Assembly: GCA_020725425.1 (NCBI GenBank)
Contig: DYFA01000012.1
Coordinates: 1-44,818 of the forward strand
Origin: Aneurinibacillus sp.
GTDB lineage: Bacteria; Bacillota; UBA5301; DYFA01
Direction: 5' to 3'
DNA length: 44,818 nt
A model generated the notes under the pieces. It was given only the letters and a program-made list of their open reading frames with translations, had not been told where the DNA came from and searched no databases. Made by a program: the position numbers and the translations under genes. Shown here in pieces: positions 1 through 7,596 of this stretch; position 1 is the stretch's first letter; every line of letters begins with the position of its first letter.

Positions 1-1
1 C

Positions 2-523
2 GCCGACATGCTCCAGATCGGGGCGCGGAACATGCAGAACTTCGCCCTGCTCACGGCGGCGGGCGAGGCGGGGCGGCCGGTCCTCCTGAAGCGCGGCCCC
101 TCGTCGACCATCGAGGAGTGGCTCCTGGCCGCCGAGTACGTCCTGCTCACGGGGAACGACCGGGTGGCCCTCTGCGAGCGCGGCATCCGCACCTTCGAGC
201 GGTACACCCGCAACACCCTCGACCTGGCGGCGGTGGCGGCGGTGAAGGAGTTGTCCCACCTGCCGGTGATCGTCGACCCCAGCCACGGGACCGGGAAGTG
301 CCGGCTGGTGACGCCCCTGGCCAAGGCGGCGGTGATGGCTGGGGCCGACGGACTCATGATCGAGGTCCACCCGGATCCCGCGAAGGCCCAGTCCGACGGG
401 TACCAGTCGCTGACCCCCGAGGAACTGCGCCGGCTGGCTGGGGAACTGCCCGCGGTCGCCGCGGCGGCCGGACGGGCGTTCAGCGCGGGAACAGATGTCG
501 AGGCGGGAGGGGAACGAGCATGA
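2..523 (+). CDS. aroF: 3-deoxy-7-phosphoheptulonate synthase, C-terminal part (5' end outside window)
   Basis: This is the last 173 codons of a DAHP synthase, which condenses phosphoenolpyruvate and erythrose 4-phosphate in the first step of the shikimate pathway. The type I-beta family (related to KDO8P synthase) is recognised from [10 protein letters not shown], then [40 protein letters not shown] (metal and substrate loop) and [10 protein letters not shown]. The reading frame is open at the left edge, so the N-terminal half, including any ACT or FLR regulatory domain, is not seen. Its stop overlaps the pheA start by four bases (ATGA), so the two are translationally coupled in an aromatic amino acid operon. 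Confidence 0.93.
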   Translation, partial: ADMLQIGARNMQNFALLTAAGEAGRPVLLKRGPSSTIEEWLLAAEYVLLTGNDRVALCERGIRTFERYTRNTLDLAAVAAVKELSHLPVIVDPSHGTGKCRLVTPLAKAAVMAGADGLMIEVHPDPAKAQSDGYQSLTPEELRRLAGELPAVAAAAGRAFSAGTDVEAGGERA

Positions 524-1398
524 CGACCAACGACAGACTCGGCTACCTGGGACCCCACGGGACGCTGAGCGAGGAGGCGGCTGAGCGGTTCGCCTCAGCG
601 CTGGGAGTGCCGCCGGACGGCCTGGTGGCCCACGTGAGCGTCCCGGCAGCCCTGGACGACGTCCGGGCGGGGAACACCCGCTGGGCGGTGGTCCCGGCAG
701 AGAACTCCCTGGAGGGGTCGGTCGGGTTGACCTGGGATTATCTCATTTCTACCGCCGAGTTGGCGATCGCCGGGGAGGCGGTCCTGCCGGTGGTCCACCA
801 CCTGCTTGGGAAGCGGGGGTTGAAGCTCGGTTCGGTCATCGCCGTGCTCTCGCACCAGCAGGCCCTCGGGCAGTGCCGGGCCTTTCTGCAGAGCCGCCTG
901 CCCCGGGCCAAGCAGTATGAGACCGCCAGCACGGCCGAGGCGGCCCGGGTGGTCTCGGTCAACGAGCTTCCCCTGGCGGCGGTCGGGTCGGAGCGGGCCG
1001 CCCGCCTGTACGGGCTGGACATTCTGGAACGGAACATCCAGGACGTGGCCGAGAACGCCACTCGCTTCCTGCTGGTGGGCAGAGCGGCGGAGCCGGTGGA
1101 ACCGACCGGCTGCGACCGGACCTCCCTCGTCTGCGCCCTGGAGCGCGACCGCCCCGGCGCCCTCTACCAGATGCTGGGTGTCTTCGCCGCGCGGGGGATC
1201 AATCTCTCCCGGCTGGAGTCCCGGCCGGCCAGGAAACAGCTCGGGGAGTACGTCTTTTTGATTGACGCCGAGGGACATGCCGCTGTCGAACCGCTGGCCG
1301 GCGCCTTGGCCGAGTTGAAGGAGCAGGGTTCGCTCCTGCGGATCATCGGTTCCTACCCGGCGGTGCTCCCGTCTCACCGCCTTCATCTGAAGGATTAA
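520..1398 (+). CDS. pheA: prephenate dehydratase
   Basis: A 292-residue monofunctional prephenate dehydratase that makes phenylpyruvate, the committed step to phenylalanine. The N-terminal PDT domain opens with [14 protein letters not shown] and contains [11 protein letters not shown] and the catalytic TRF-type motif ([10 protein letters not shown]). A C-terminal ACT domain (about residues 205-285, [24 protein letters not shown]) carries the ESRP motif that binds phenylalanine for feedback inhibition. The ATG at 520 overlaps the upstream stop and follows GGAGGGGAACGAGC. A longer frame extending upstream inside aroF is a shadow. There is no chorismate mutase domain. Confidence 0.95.
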   Translation: MTTNDRLGYLGPHGTLSEEAAERFASALGVPPDGLVAHVSVPAALDDVRAGNTRWAVVPAENSLEGSVGLTWDYLISTAELAIAGEAVLPVVHHLLGKRGLKLGSVIAVLSHQQALGQCRAFLQSRLPRAKQYETASTAEAARVVSVNELPLAAVGSERAARLYGLDILERNIQDVAENATRFLLVGRAAEPVEPTGCDRTSLVCALERDRPGALYQMLGVFAARGINLSRLESRPARKQLGEYVFLIDAEGHAAVEPLAGALAELKEQGSLLRIIGSYPAVLPSHRLHLKD

Positions 1399-1492
1399 AA
1401 TACCAGATGGCGAAGGATAGAAAAGGATCGCCAAGGATGTATGGGTACTGTCTAAGATGCCTTCCGTCAGAACGCGCCTGGGGGTAGTAAGG

Positions 1493-3463
1493 ATGAGCTT
1501 GCGTAAGAAGACCCTGCTGATTCTCGCCGTGGCGCTGGTTGCTTTGGTCGCCATTCTGAGTGCGATCTTCACCTACCTCCTGCCTGGACCGGCCGGTGTG
1601 GAAGCACCTCGACGGCTGTACCAGCAAGGATTTATGCGAACAAATGTCGCGTTTGCGATTCTGGTGCTTGCGGGTCTCCTGTCTATAAACGCCGTCGCCT
1701 GTTTTCTGGAGAGGGACATCCTCTCGAGAGTGGCCCGGCTCACTCAAGCCGTATATCAGGTTGTCGCGACCGGAGACTTGTCCGTGCGGGTTCCCACGGA
1801 CGGAAAGGATGAGTTCTCTCGCCTGAGAGAAGCGATTAACGCCATGCTCACGGCGCTGCAGCATTCCATACGCTTACGAGGGAATGAGGGTAACTGCAAC
1901 ACTCTGGTGAACGAGCTATGCATTGCCCAACAGCAGCTCCTTGACATTATAGAGTTCCTTCCGGACGCCACCTTCGTGGTCGGTCGGGACGGAAAGGTCA
2001 TCGCCTGGAATAAGGCGATGGAAGAGATGACGGGGGTTCGCAAGGAAGACATCATCAACAAGGGGGACTATGCCTACGGAGCGGCGCTTTACGGGACACC
2101 CCGGCCCTGTATCGTTGATCTCCTCGCATGTCCGCCGGAGTACTTGGCTGATCTAGGGTACAAGGACGTACATAAACGGGGTACCACCCTGTACACAGAG
2201 ATGTTCCTGCCGTCCCTGTACGGGGGGCGGGGGGCGTTCGTCGGGGTAGCCGCTTCTCCGCTCCTGGACGGCGAAGGGAACATCGTCGGAGGCATTGAGT
2301 CGTGGCGAGACCTGACGGAACGCAAGCAAGCAGAGCAACAACTGGAGTACTTGCGGTTCTATGATCCAATTACGGGTCTCCGTAATCGCTCCTGTTTCGA
2401 AGGGGAGTTGCAGCGCGCCATATCTGCCGGTGCCAGGATTGGGCTGATCCTCTGCGATGTGGATGGGCTCAGGCTGGTTAACCGTGCGGCAGGTCATCTT
2501 GCTGGAGACGCTCTGCTTCTGGCAACTGCCGGCATCTTGCGGGAAACCTTCGGCGCAACCGGTGTGCTGGCGCGGATTGGTGACGACGAGTTCGCCGTGC
2601 TCATGCGCGATGCCGATGAGGTCACGCTGAGAGAAGGTTGTCTCCAACTCAGACGCGCTGTGGACCGGTACAATGCGTGTGGAGCGGAGCCCCAGCTGAT
2701 CCTCTCCATCGGGTGCGCCATCAGGCATGATGGAGCGGGAGGCGCAGTTGACCTGGTGCAGCAGGCGACCGCTGCCATCTATCGTGAGAAGATGGCCAGC
2801 GACTACAGTCTGCTGGGCGCGGCGTTCCGGTGCTTTACTAAGGCTTTGAGTACCCTGGATGGCTTGCCTGAAGGCAGTGAAGAACAGTTGGAGACCGCGG
2901 TCAGGCAGTTGCTTGAGGAAGACTTGTGGGGCAAGAACGTACAGCACGCTACAAGTGAACGGGAGATCGCGCCCCGGGTATACGGGCGATGCTGCTCCTT
3001 GCTGACGCCTAAAGGGAGATTTCAGGCGCTTCCTGTTGAGGAGGTGGAGGCCCGCATCGTCGGCCGGCAGTTGACCGCGGTTGACGTCTGCGGGCCGGAC
3101 GGAATCATTCGCGCCAGGGAAATGGTGGGTCAAGCTGCAGGCGGCTTGCTGATTCCCCGCCAGACAGTCTGGCGCATGACGCTGGCCATATCGGAAGCCT
3201 TGATCCAAGGGCTAAGGCTGGTCGACACCGCTCGCCTGAGGCTGGTGGAAAACGGCGATACGTTGTTCGTCGCGCTGCATCTCCCCGGGTCGGTTTCGAG
3301 CCTTCTGCTCCTGAGCGGCGAAATGCTTCGGCATCTGGCCAGCGAGGTTATTTGGGACACGACCGGCGACACGCTGGTTCTCAGGTTCAATCTGCCCCCC
3401 GTGGCGATCAAGCGACAGAGCCTGGAAGCGACGGAACGCAGCTCAGGGGTGGTGGGTGAGTGA
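1493..3463 (+). CDS. membrane HAMP-PAS-GGDEF protein with degenerate active site and unassigned C-terminal region
   Basis: About 656 residues. Two N-terminal membrane helices (about residues 6-28 and 48-70) flank a short outside loop. A HAMP-like segment follows (RVPTDGKDEFSRLREAINAM), then a PAS domain (about 150-275, DATFVVGRDGKVIAWNKAMEEMTG) and a GGDEF domain (about 285-440). The metal Asp (C321-DVD) is kept, but the signature reads G363-D364-D-E-F, so the second glycine is Asp, and the usual Asn-Asp of the DxxGH segment is altered (LVNRAAGHLAGD). Catalysis is therefore doubtful; it may bind GTP or only signal. Residues 450-656 match nothing I recognise. The ATG at 1493 follows a GGGGG site; an in-frame ATG at 1457 is the alternative. 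Its stop overlaps the FapA start. Confidence 0.8.
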   Translation: MSLRKKTLLILAVALVALVAILSAIFTYLLPGPAGVEAPRRLYQQGFMRTNVAFAILVLAGLLSINAVACFLERDILSRVARLTQAVYQVVATGDLSVRVPTDGKDEFSRLREAINAMLTALQHSIRLRGNEGNCNTLVNELCIAQQQLLDIIEFLPDATFVVGRDGKVIAWNKAMEEMTGVRKEDIINKGDYAYGAALYGTPRPCIVDLLACPPEYLADLGYKDVHKRGTTLYTEMFLPSLYGGRGAFVGVAASPLLDGEGNIVGGIESWRDLTERKQAEQQLEYLRFYDPITGLRNRSCFEGELQRAISAGARIGLILCDVDGLRLVNRAAGHLAGDALLLATAGILRETFGATGVLARIGDDEFAVLMRDADEVTLREGCLQLRRAVDRYNACGAEPQLILSIGCAIRHDGAGGAVDLVQQATAAIYREKMASDYSLLGAAFRCFTKALSTLDGLPEGSEEQLETAVRQLLEEDLWGKNVQHATSEREIAPRVYGRCCSLLTPKGRFQALPVEEVEARIVGRQLTAVDVCGPDGIIRAREMVGQAAGGLLIPRQTVWRMTLAISEALIQGLRLVDTARLRLVENGDTLFVALHLPGSVSSLLLLSGEMLRHLASEVIWDTTGDTLVLRFNLPPVAIKRQSLEATERSSGVVGE

Positions 3464-5412
3464 GTTTCCGGAGTTGGCTCCAGGGGAAAAAAGGTGGAAC
3501 GGCTGGTCGCGACCGGAAGGAGCTGCCGTCGTCTCATTCTCCGCGCCACCTCGACTTCGAGGGAAGACTGCAAGAGCTCTTGGACACGGTTGCAAAGGCC
3601 CCCGAGTCATGCTCCACTACGGAGAGGCCTGCCGATGCCGCGGGCACGGTGGCTATCCGGAACGGAAAAGTCGTGATAACGGATCCGGCGGGGCGAGGCC
3701 AGTTTCCGACAATTGCCCCCGGGGCTGGTGTGGTGGTTTTCGTCAACGGGAAACCTATTCAGGGACCTACCATCGTCACCTCGCGCTTCAAAGTTGAGGT
3801 GTACGCGCCCCGGCGCGCGGCCGAATGCCGGATGAAGGTGCGTGTCTCCGAGTCCAAGCTGGAAGCCTATCTTACCATCGAACGCCGCAAAGGCCAAGAA
3901 TTCAAGCTGGATGACGCGGCCCCCTCCCCGCGGTTGACCGTAACCGCCACGGTGGTCCAAGAGACCGAACCCGAGGCGCCTACGGTCGAGGATGTGCTCC
4001 GACTGCTGGCTGAGGAGGGGATCACTTACGGTATCGACTCGGGAGCCGTCTTGAACGCCTTGGAACACGAAGGAACCGTGCTTGTCGCCCGCGGCGACCC
4101 TCCAGTTCCGGGAGAAGACGCTCGCATCGAGTACTATTTTCCGGACAGTGAGTCTGTTCCCCGCGTCTTCACTGGCGACGAGGATCGCGTTGACCTGCTG
4201 GCGCGGAGTGACTTGGTGTGCGTAGCTGAAAGGGAAGTATTGGCACGGAAGACACCGGCGCGGCCTGGAGCGCCAGGGATGACCGTTACAGGCGAAGCCA
4301 TACCGGCGCCTCCGGTAAACGATGTAGAGATTATAGTCGGACCGGGAGTCAAATTGCTGGAGGACGGGCTGGTCGCAGTGGCGACGCGGCAGGGGCGTCC
4401 GCTTCTTAAGAACAATCAGCTCTCCGTCTTGCCGGTGTACGTCGTGGAGGGCGACGCGGACGTAGCGACTGGTCATTTGACGTTCCAGGGGCACATCTTG
4501 ATCAAGGGCAGTGTCCGTTCCGGCATCAAAGTCCGGGCAACCGGCGATATCAAGATCCTGGGCGACGCCGAGCAAGCCAGCATAGTGGCCGGTGGAAGCA
4601 TAGACATCCGAGGCAATCTGATAAGTTGCGTGGTGCGGGCAGGCGGCCTGGATGCCATTGAAAGCACCATGGTGTTGCGGCTTGAAGAGCTGGCTCTGGA
4701 GCTTGAGCTACTCGTCAAGTCCATCTATGAAATCAAGTCACACCCGTCATTCCGGACTGTGGGGGCTAACCTGGAAAACGACGGCCCGTTGGTGAGGTTA
4801 CTGCTGGACAGAAAGTTCCACGCTATTCCGTCATTGTTGGCCGACATCCTTGAGCCACAGAATTCGCCGCCAGATGAGGAGATTCTTCATTTCGTGGAGG
4901 AGTGCGCCCAACGGTACACGGGACTAGGTCCGGTGAACATCCGGAGTGTGGTGGAGATCGCCGCGGACGTTGAGAGATTCAAGAGAATCATCTCGACCTG
5001 CAAGAGGAACATTCAGGCGCCAGGGCACCTTTATGCCAGTTATGTGCAGAACTGCACGCTTGAAGCAAGCGGCCGCATCCGCATCGTGGGGGACGGCTGC
5101 TACGGTTCGGAGCTTCGCGCCGGGCAAGACGTGCGCGTCGAAGGACGACGTGGAGTGTTCCGTGGTGGTTCCATCACCAGCGGCGGCAATGTCCACGTCA
5201 AGTCATTAGGTTCGCCGGCTGGATCGCCGACAAAAGTCAGCTTCCTGCCGGGGAAGCGGGTTACCGCTGAAGAGGTCGAACCGAATGTCATCCTGAAGGC
5301 AGGCCGGCAGACAGCGACCGTCGAGAGTACAGGACGGCTGATGGAAGCTTACCTTGACAAGGATGGACTGCTGCAAGTGATCAAACTTCGTCCTGATCGT
5401 GTCAAGGGTTAG
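3460..5412 (+). CDS. FapA/DUF342 family protein
   Basis: A 650-residue cytoplasmic protein of the DUF342 (FapA, flagellar assembly protein A) family. The N-terminal part has the family layout of a low-complexity lead followed by domain pieces around GTVAIRNGKVVI and GVVVFVNGKPI. The core around residues 180-300 contains EEGITYGIDSGAVLNAL and the ARKTPARPGAPGMTVTGEAI segment typical of the family. The C-terminal third is a repeated beta-helix-like stretch (GHILIKGSVRSGIKVRATGDI onward) with a helical insertion. The GTG start at 3460 overlaps the preceding stop (GTGA). FapA proteins are linked to polar localisation and c-di-GMP signalling in other bacteria. No flagellar genes are adjacent, so the role here is inferred only from the GGDEF and HD-GYP neighbours. 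Confidence 0.82.
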   Translation: MSFRSWLQGKKGGTAGRDRKELPSSHSPRHLDFEGRLQELLDTVAKAPESCSTTERPADAAGTVAIRNGKVVITDPAGRGQFPTIAPGAGVVVFVNGKPIQGPTIVTSRFKVEVYAPRRAAECRMKVRVSESKLEAYLTIERRKGQEFKLDDAAPSPRLTVTATVVQETEPEAPTVEDVLRLLAEEGITYGIDSGAVLNALEHEGTVLVARGDPPVPGEDARIEYYFPDSESVPRVFTGDEDRVDLLARSDLVCVAEREVLARKTPARPGAPGMTVTGEAIPAPPVNDVEIIVGPGVKLLEDGLVAVATRQGRPLLKNNQLSVLPVYVVEGDADVATGHLTFQGHILIKGSVRSGIKVRATGDIKILGDAEQASIVAGGSIDIRGNLISCVVRAGGLDAIESTMVLRLEELALELELLVKSIYEIKSHPSFRTVGANLENDGPLVRLLLDRKFHAIPSLLADILEPQNSPPDEEILHFVEECAQRYTGLGPVNIRSVVEIAADVERFKRIISTCKRNIQAPGHLYASYVQNCTLEASGRIRIVGDGCYGSELRAGQDVRVEGRRGVFRGGSITSGGNVHVKSLGSPAGSPTKVSFLPGKRVTAEEVEPNVILKAGRQTATVESTGRLMEAYLDKDGLLQVIKLRPDRVKG

Positions 5413-5413
5413 A

Positions 5414-6460
5414 CTACGCTTCACCGACGAGGTGGATCGCCGACTGCCGGCTCAGGTCGATGAGGCGCTTTCCAACGGCGACAATCGGCCGCTGGGGGTC
5501 GCGCTCATGCACAAAAACGACCTGTCCCACCAAGCCGTTGCTGAGTCGCACCGTTTGTCCGTGAACTCGTTGGACGACATGTTCCACAAAGGTTTGGGTG
5601 ACTCGCGGATCGAGCACGGAGAAGCTGCTTTCCTGAAGCTGCGCCAAGACCGCGTACCCGGGCTGTCGGGGCTGGTAGACTCTATCAGAGGTCATTGCGT
5701 CATAGACGTCGGCCACTGCCACTATCCGGGAAGTCAACAGAGTATCCTGGGCGCGAAGGCGTTGTGGGTACCCACTTCCGTCCATCCGTTCATGATGTTC
5801 GAGCGCTGCTCGGGATGGTATGGAGTCAGAGCCGAAATCAGGAGAAAGAAGACTGTGCCCGGCCAGGCAATGAGTCCTCACCACCGCCAACTCTTCGGTT
5901 GTCAGTCTACCCGGCTTGTTCAGGATTTCGAGTGGCACCAGAGCTTTGCCCAAGTCATGCAAAACTCCGGCCGTGGCCACCTGCAGATGTTCGCTAGGAG
6001 GCATCTTGAGCCACTGGGCAAGAAGTGTGGCCAGGACCCCTACTTTGACCGAATGCTGGAACGTGTAATCGTCCCAGTAGTTGAGCAGGTGGAGGTAGCT
6101 CAACACGTCAGGTTCGGAGGCGATCTTCATGACCAGCTGGGAGCATGACCGGCCTAGTTCCATGAGGGGTACGCAGTCCCCGCGCCGCAGCCCCTCCATG
6201 GCCTGCCGGATCTTGTCGACAGCCTGCCGATACGCCCGGTTGACGGTCGCGGGAATAGGACCTGCCTTGATAGTTCTTGGCTGTTCCTGGCTTTCTTCCT
6301 CCTCCACGTAGACCTCGGACAAACCCCACTTGCTGAGAAGCAGCCTGATGCGTTCATTCACCTTAGTCCCCTTGGGAAGAAGAAGTTCACCTGAAGGAGC
6401 GTAGATAGAGTGGGCAAGGACTTTGCCCGTCACAAGACCGGATAATGACATGCGGCGCAT
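5414..6460 (-). CDS. HD-GYP domain c-di-GMP phosphodiesterase
   Basis: A 348-residue soluble protein. The N-terminal segment (MSLSGLVTGKVLAHSIYAPSG) is the short domain often found ahead of HD-GYP domains. The catalytic HD-GYP domain (about residues 125-300) shows H168-D169-LGK, HCLAGHSLL, HHERMDGSGYP (222-232) and ADVYDAMTSDR, so metal ligands and the GYP motif are intact. This predicts hydrolysis of c-di-GMP to pGpG or GMP. It is convergent with FapA, the two stops being one base apart. The start is well supported: AAGGAGG precedes the ATG at 6460. It probably opposes cyclic-dinucleotide signalling from the neighbouring GGDEF protein or from elsewhere. Confidence 0.92.
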   Translation of the reverse strand: MRRMSLSGLVTGKVLAHSIYAPSGELLLPKGTKVNERIRLLLSKWGLSEVYVEEEESQEQPRTIKAGPIPATVNRAYRQAVDKIRQAMEGLRRGDCVPLMELGRSCSQLVMKIASEPDVLSYLHLLNYWDDYTFQHSVKVGVLATLLAQWLKMPPSEHLQVATAGVLHDLGKALVPLEILNKPGRLTTEELAVVRTHCLAGHSLLSPDFGSDSIPSRAALEHHERMDGSGYPQRLRAQDTLLTSRIVAVADVYDAMTSDRVYQPRQPGYAVLAQLQESSFSVLDPRVTQTFVEHVVQRVHGQTVRLSNGLVGQVVFVHERDPQRPIVAVGKRLIDLSRQSAIHLVGEA

Positions 6461-6573
6461 GGTGAAGTCCTCCTTGAATCGGTCGAGCGTAACGGCATCG
6501 ACTCCCGGTGCAAGTATTCTTCACACTTCTAAAGGCTTCCTTTCAGAGGGGCGGCCAGAAGGGGGGGCGGGGC
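6461..6573 (-). promoter_or_regulatory. leader and possible promoter of the HD-GYP gene
   Basis: This 113-base gap lies between two minus-strand genes. Read on the minus strand it has TTGCAC, a 16-base gap and TACGCT, then AAGGAGGACTTCACC before the ATG. The promoter match is only moderate; the ribosome binding site is excellent. Confidence 0.35.
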
Positions 6574-7494
6574 TTACGGCCGGAGCCCGCCCTTCCTGCC
6601 GGGCCGGCCGGTGCCCGGTGCCGGGACGAGCACGTCCAGCGCCGCCCGGCGGACCCGGGCGTCCAGGGGAGCGTCGCCGAAGAGGTCGCCGTCGAACATC
6701 TTGACCAGCGGACGCTCAGCCTCGAGCCGGACCGAGCGGGCACGGAAGAAACTAACCTTGGGGTGGCTCGCGTGGCGGCCGGAGTAGGCCTTGGGCAGGG
6801 TGGCGAGGAAGTCCAGCCGCCCGATGTCCCGCATCAGGCAGAGGTCGAGCAGCCCGTCGTCAGGCACGGCCTCCGGGCAGATCATGAGACCTCCCCCGGT
6901 CGTGCGGGTGTTCATGACGAAGAGCGCGGTCATCAGTGCTTCGAAGGGTTCCCGGTCGTCGAGGATCAAGCGGACCGGCAACGGCTTGAGCTGCGCCACG
7001 GTCTGAAGGATCGAGAGGAAGATCGCCGCTGACCCCTTCGCCGGTCCCCGGCGCAGGTTGGCCTGGCGCATCACGTCGGCCGCGAAGCCCACCCCCACGA
7101 TGACGCCGAACAGCCGTTCGCTCTCCTCCCCCAGGTCGATGCGGCGCCGCACGGCGGTGGCGAGGCCCGCCACCGCCTCTTCGAGCGAGCGGGGGATACC
7201 GAGGTTGCGGGCCAGGTCGTTGCCGGTCCCGATGGGCACTATCCCGAGAGCGGTGCCCGTGCCGGCGAGGGCGTTGAGCGTCTCCCCGACGGTGCCGTCC
7301 CCCCCTACGACGGCCACCCGGTCGCAGCCGGCGGCGGCTGCCTCCCGGGCCAACGCTTCAGCGTGGCCCGGAGCTTCCGTGAGCTGAAGGTCATACTCGC
7401 CCACGCAGGCCTCGAACAGGCGGCGCAGGTGCGGAAGCACCTGTTTTACCCGGCCGCGGCCGGCAATGGGGTTGGCAATCACGCGCAGGGTCAT
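6574..7494 (-). CDS. YegS/DgkB-type lipid kinase (diacylglycerol kinase catalytic domain)
   Basis: A 306-residue soluble lipid kinase. The N-terminal nucleotide-binding domain starts RVIANPIAGRGR and carries the signature VVGGDGTVGETLNAL and PIGTGNDLARNLGIP. The C-terminal beta domain has NTRTTGGGLMICPEAVPDDGLLDL and ends VKMFDGDLFGDAPL, as in the YegS/DgkB/BmrU group that phosphorylates diacylglycerol or related lipids. The frame is open far upstream into the cyclase gene, but the conserved family start (MTLRVIANP) fixes the ATG at 7494; the site before it is weak. It is divergent from the adenylate cyclase gene. A separate DgkA-family kinase is encoded at 18.3 kb. Confidence 0.9.
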   Translation of the reverse strand: MTLRVIANPIAGRGRVKQVLPHLRRLFEACVGEYDLQLTEAPGHAEALAREAAAAGCDRVAVVGGDGTVGETLNALAGTGTALGIVPIGTGNDLARNLGIPRSLEEAVAGLATAVRRRIDLGEESERLFGVIVGVGFAADVMRQANLRRGPAKGSAAIFLSILQTVAQLKPLPVRLILDDREPFEALMTALFVMNTRTTGGGLMICPEAVPDDGLLDLCLMRDIGRLDFLATLPKAYSGRHASHPKVSFFRARSVRLEAERPLVKMFDGDLFGDAPLDARVRRAALDVLVPAPGTGRPGRKGGLRP

Positions 7495-7596
7495 GCTGGC
7501 AAATTCGCCCGCCGGGACGGCAATCCTCCCGCCGCGGCCACCGCTTGGAGGGAAAGACGACCGCCGGAACGTAATGTTGAGTGGGGGAGGATCGCC

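Noticed and set aside
1399-1492. c-di-GMP riboswitch ahead of the PAS-GGDEF gene
   Set aside because: Only a short TGGCGA ... TCGCCA hairpin is present; it is too short and lacks the conserved GEMM sequences.
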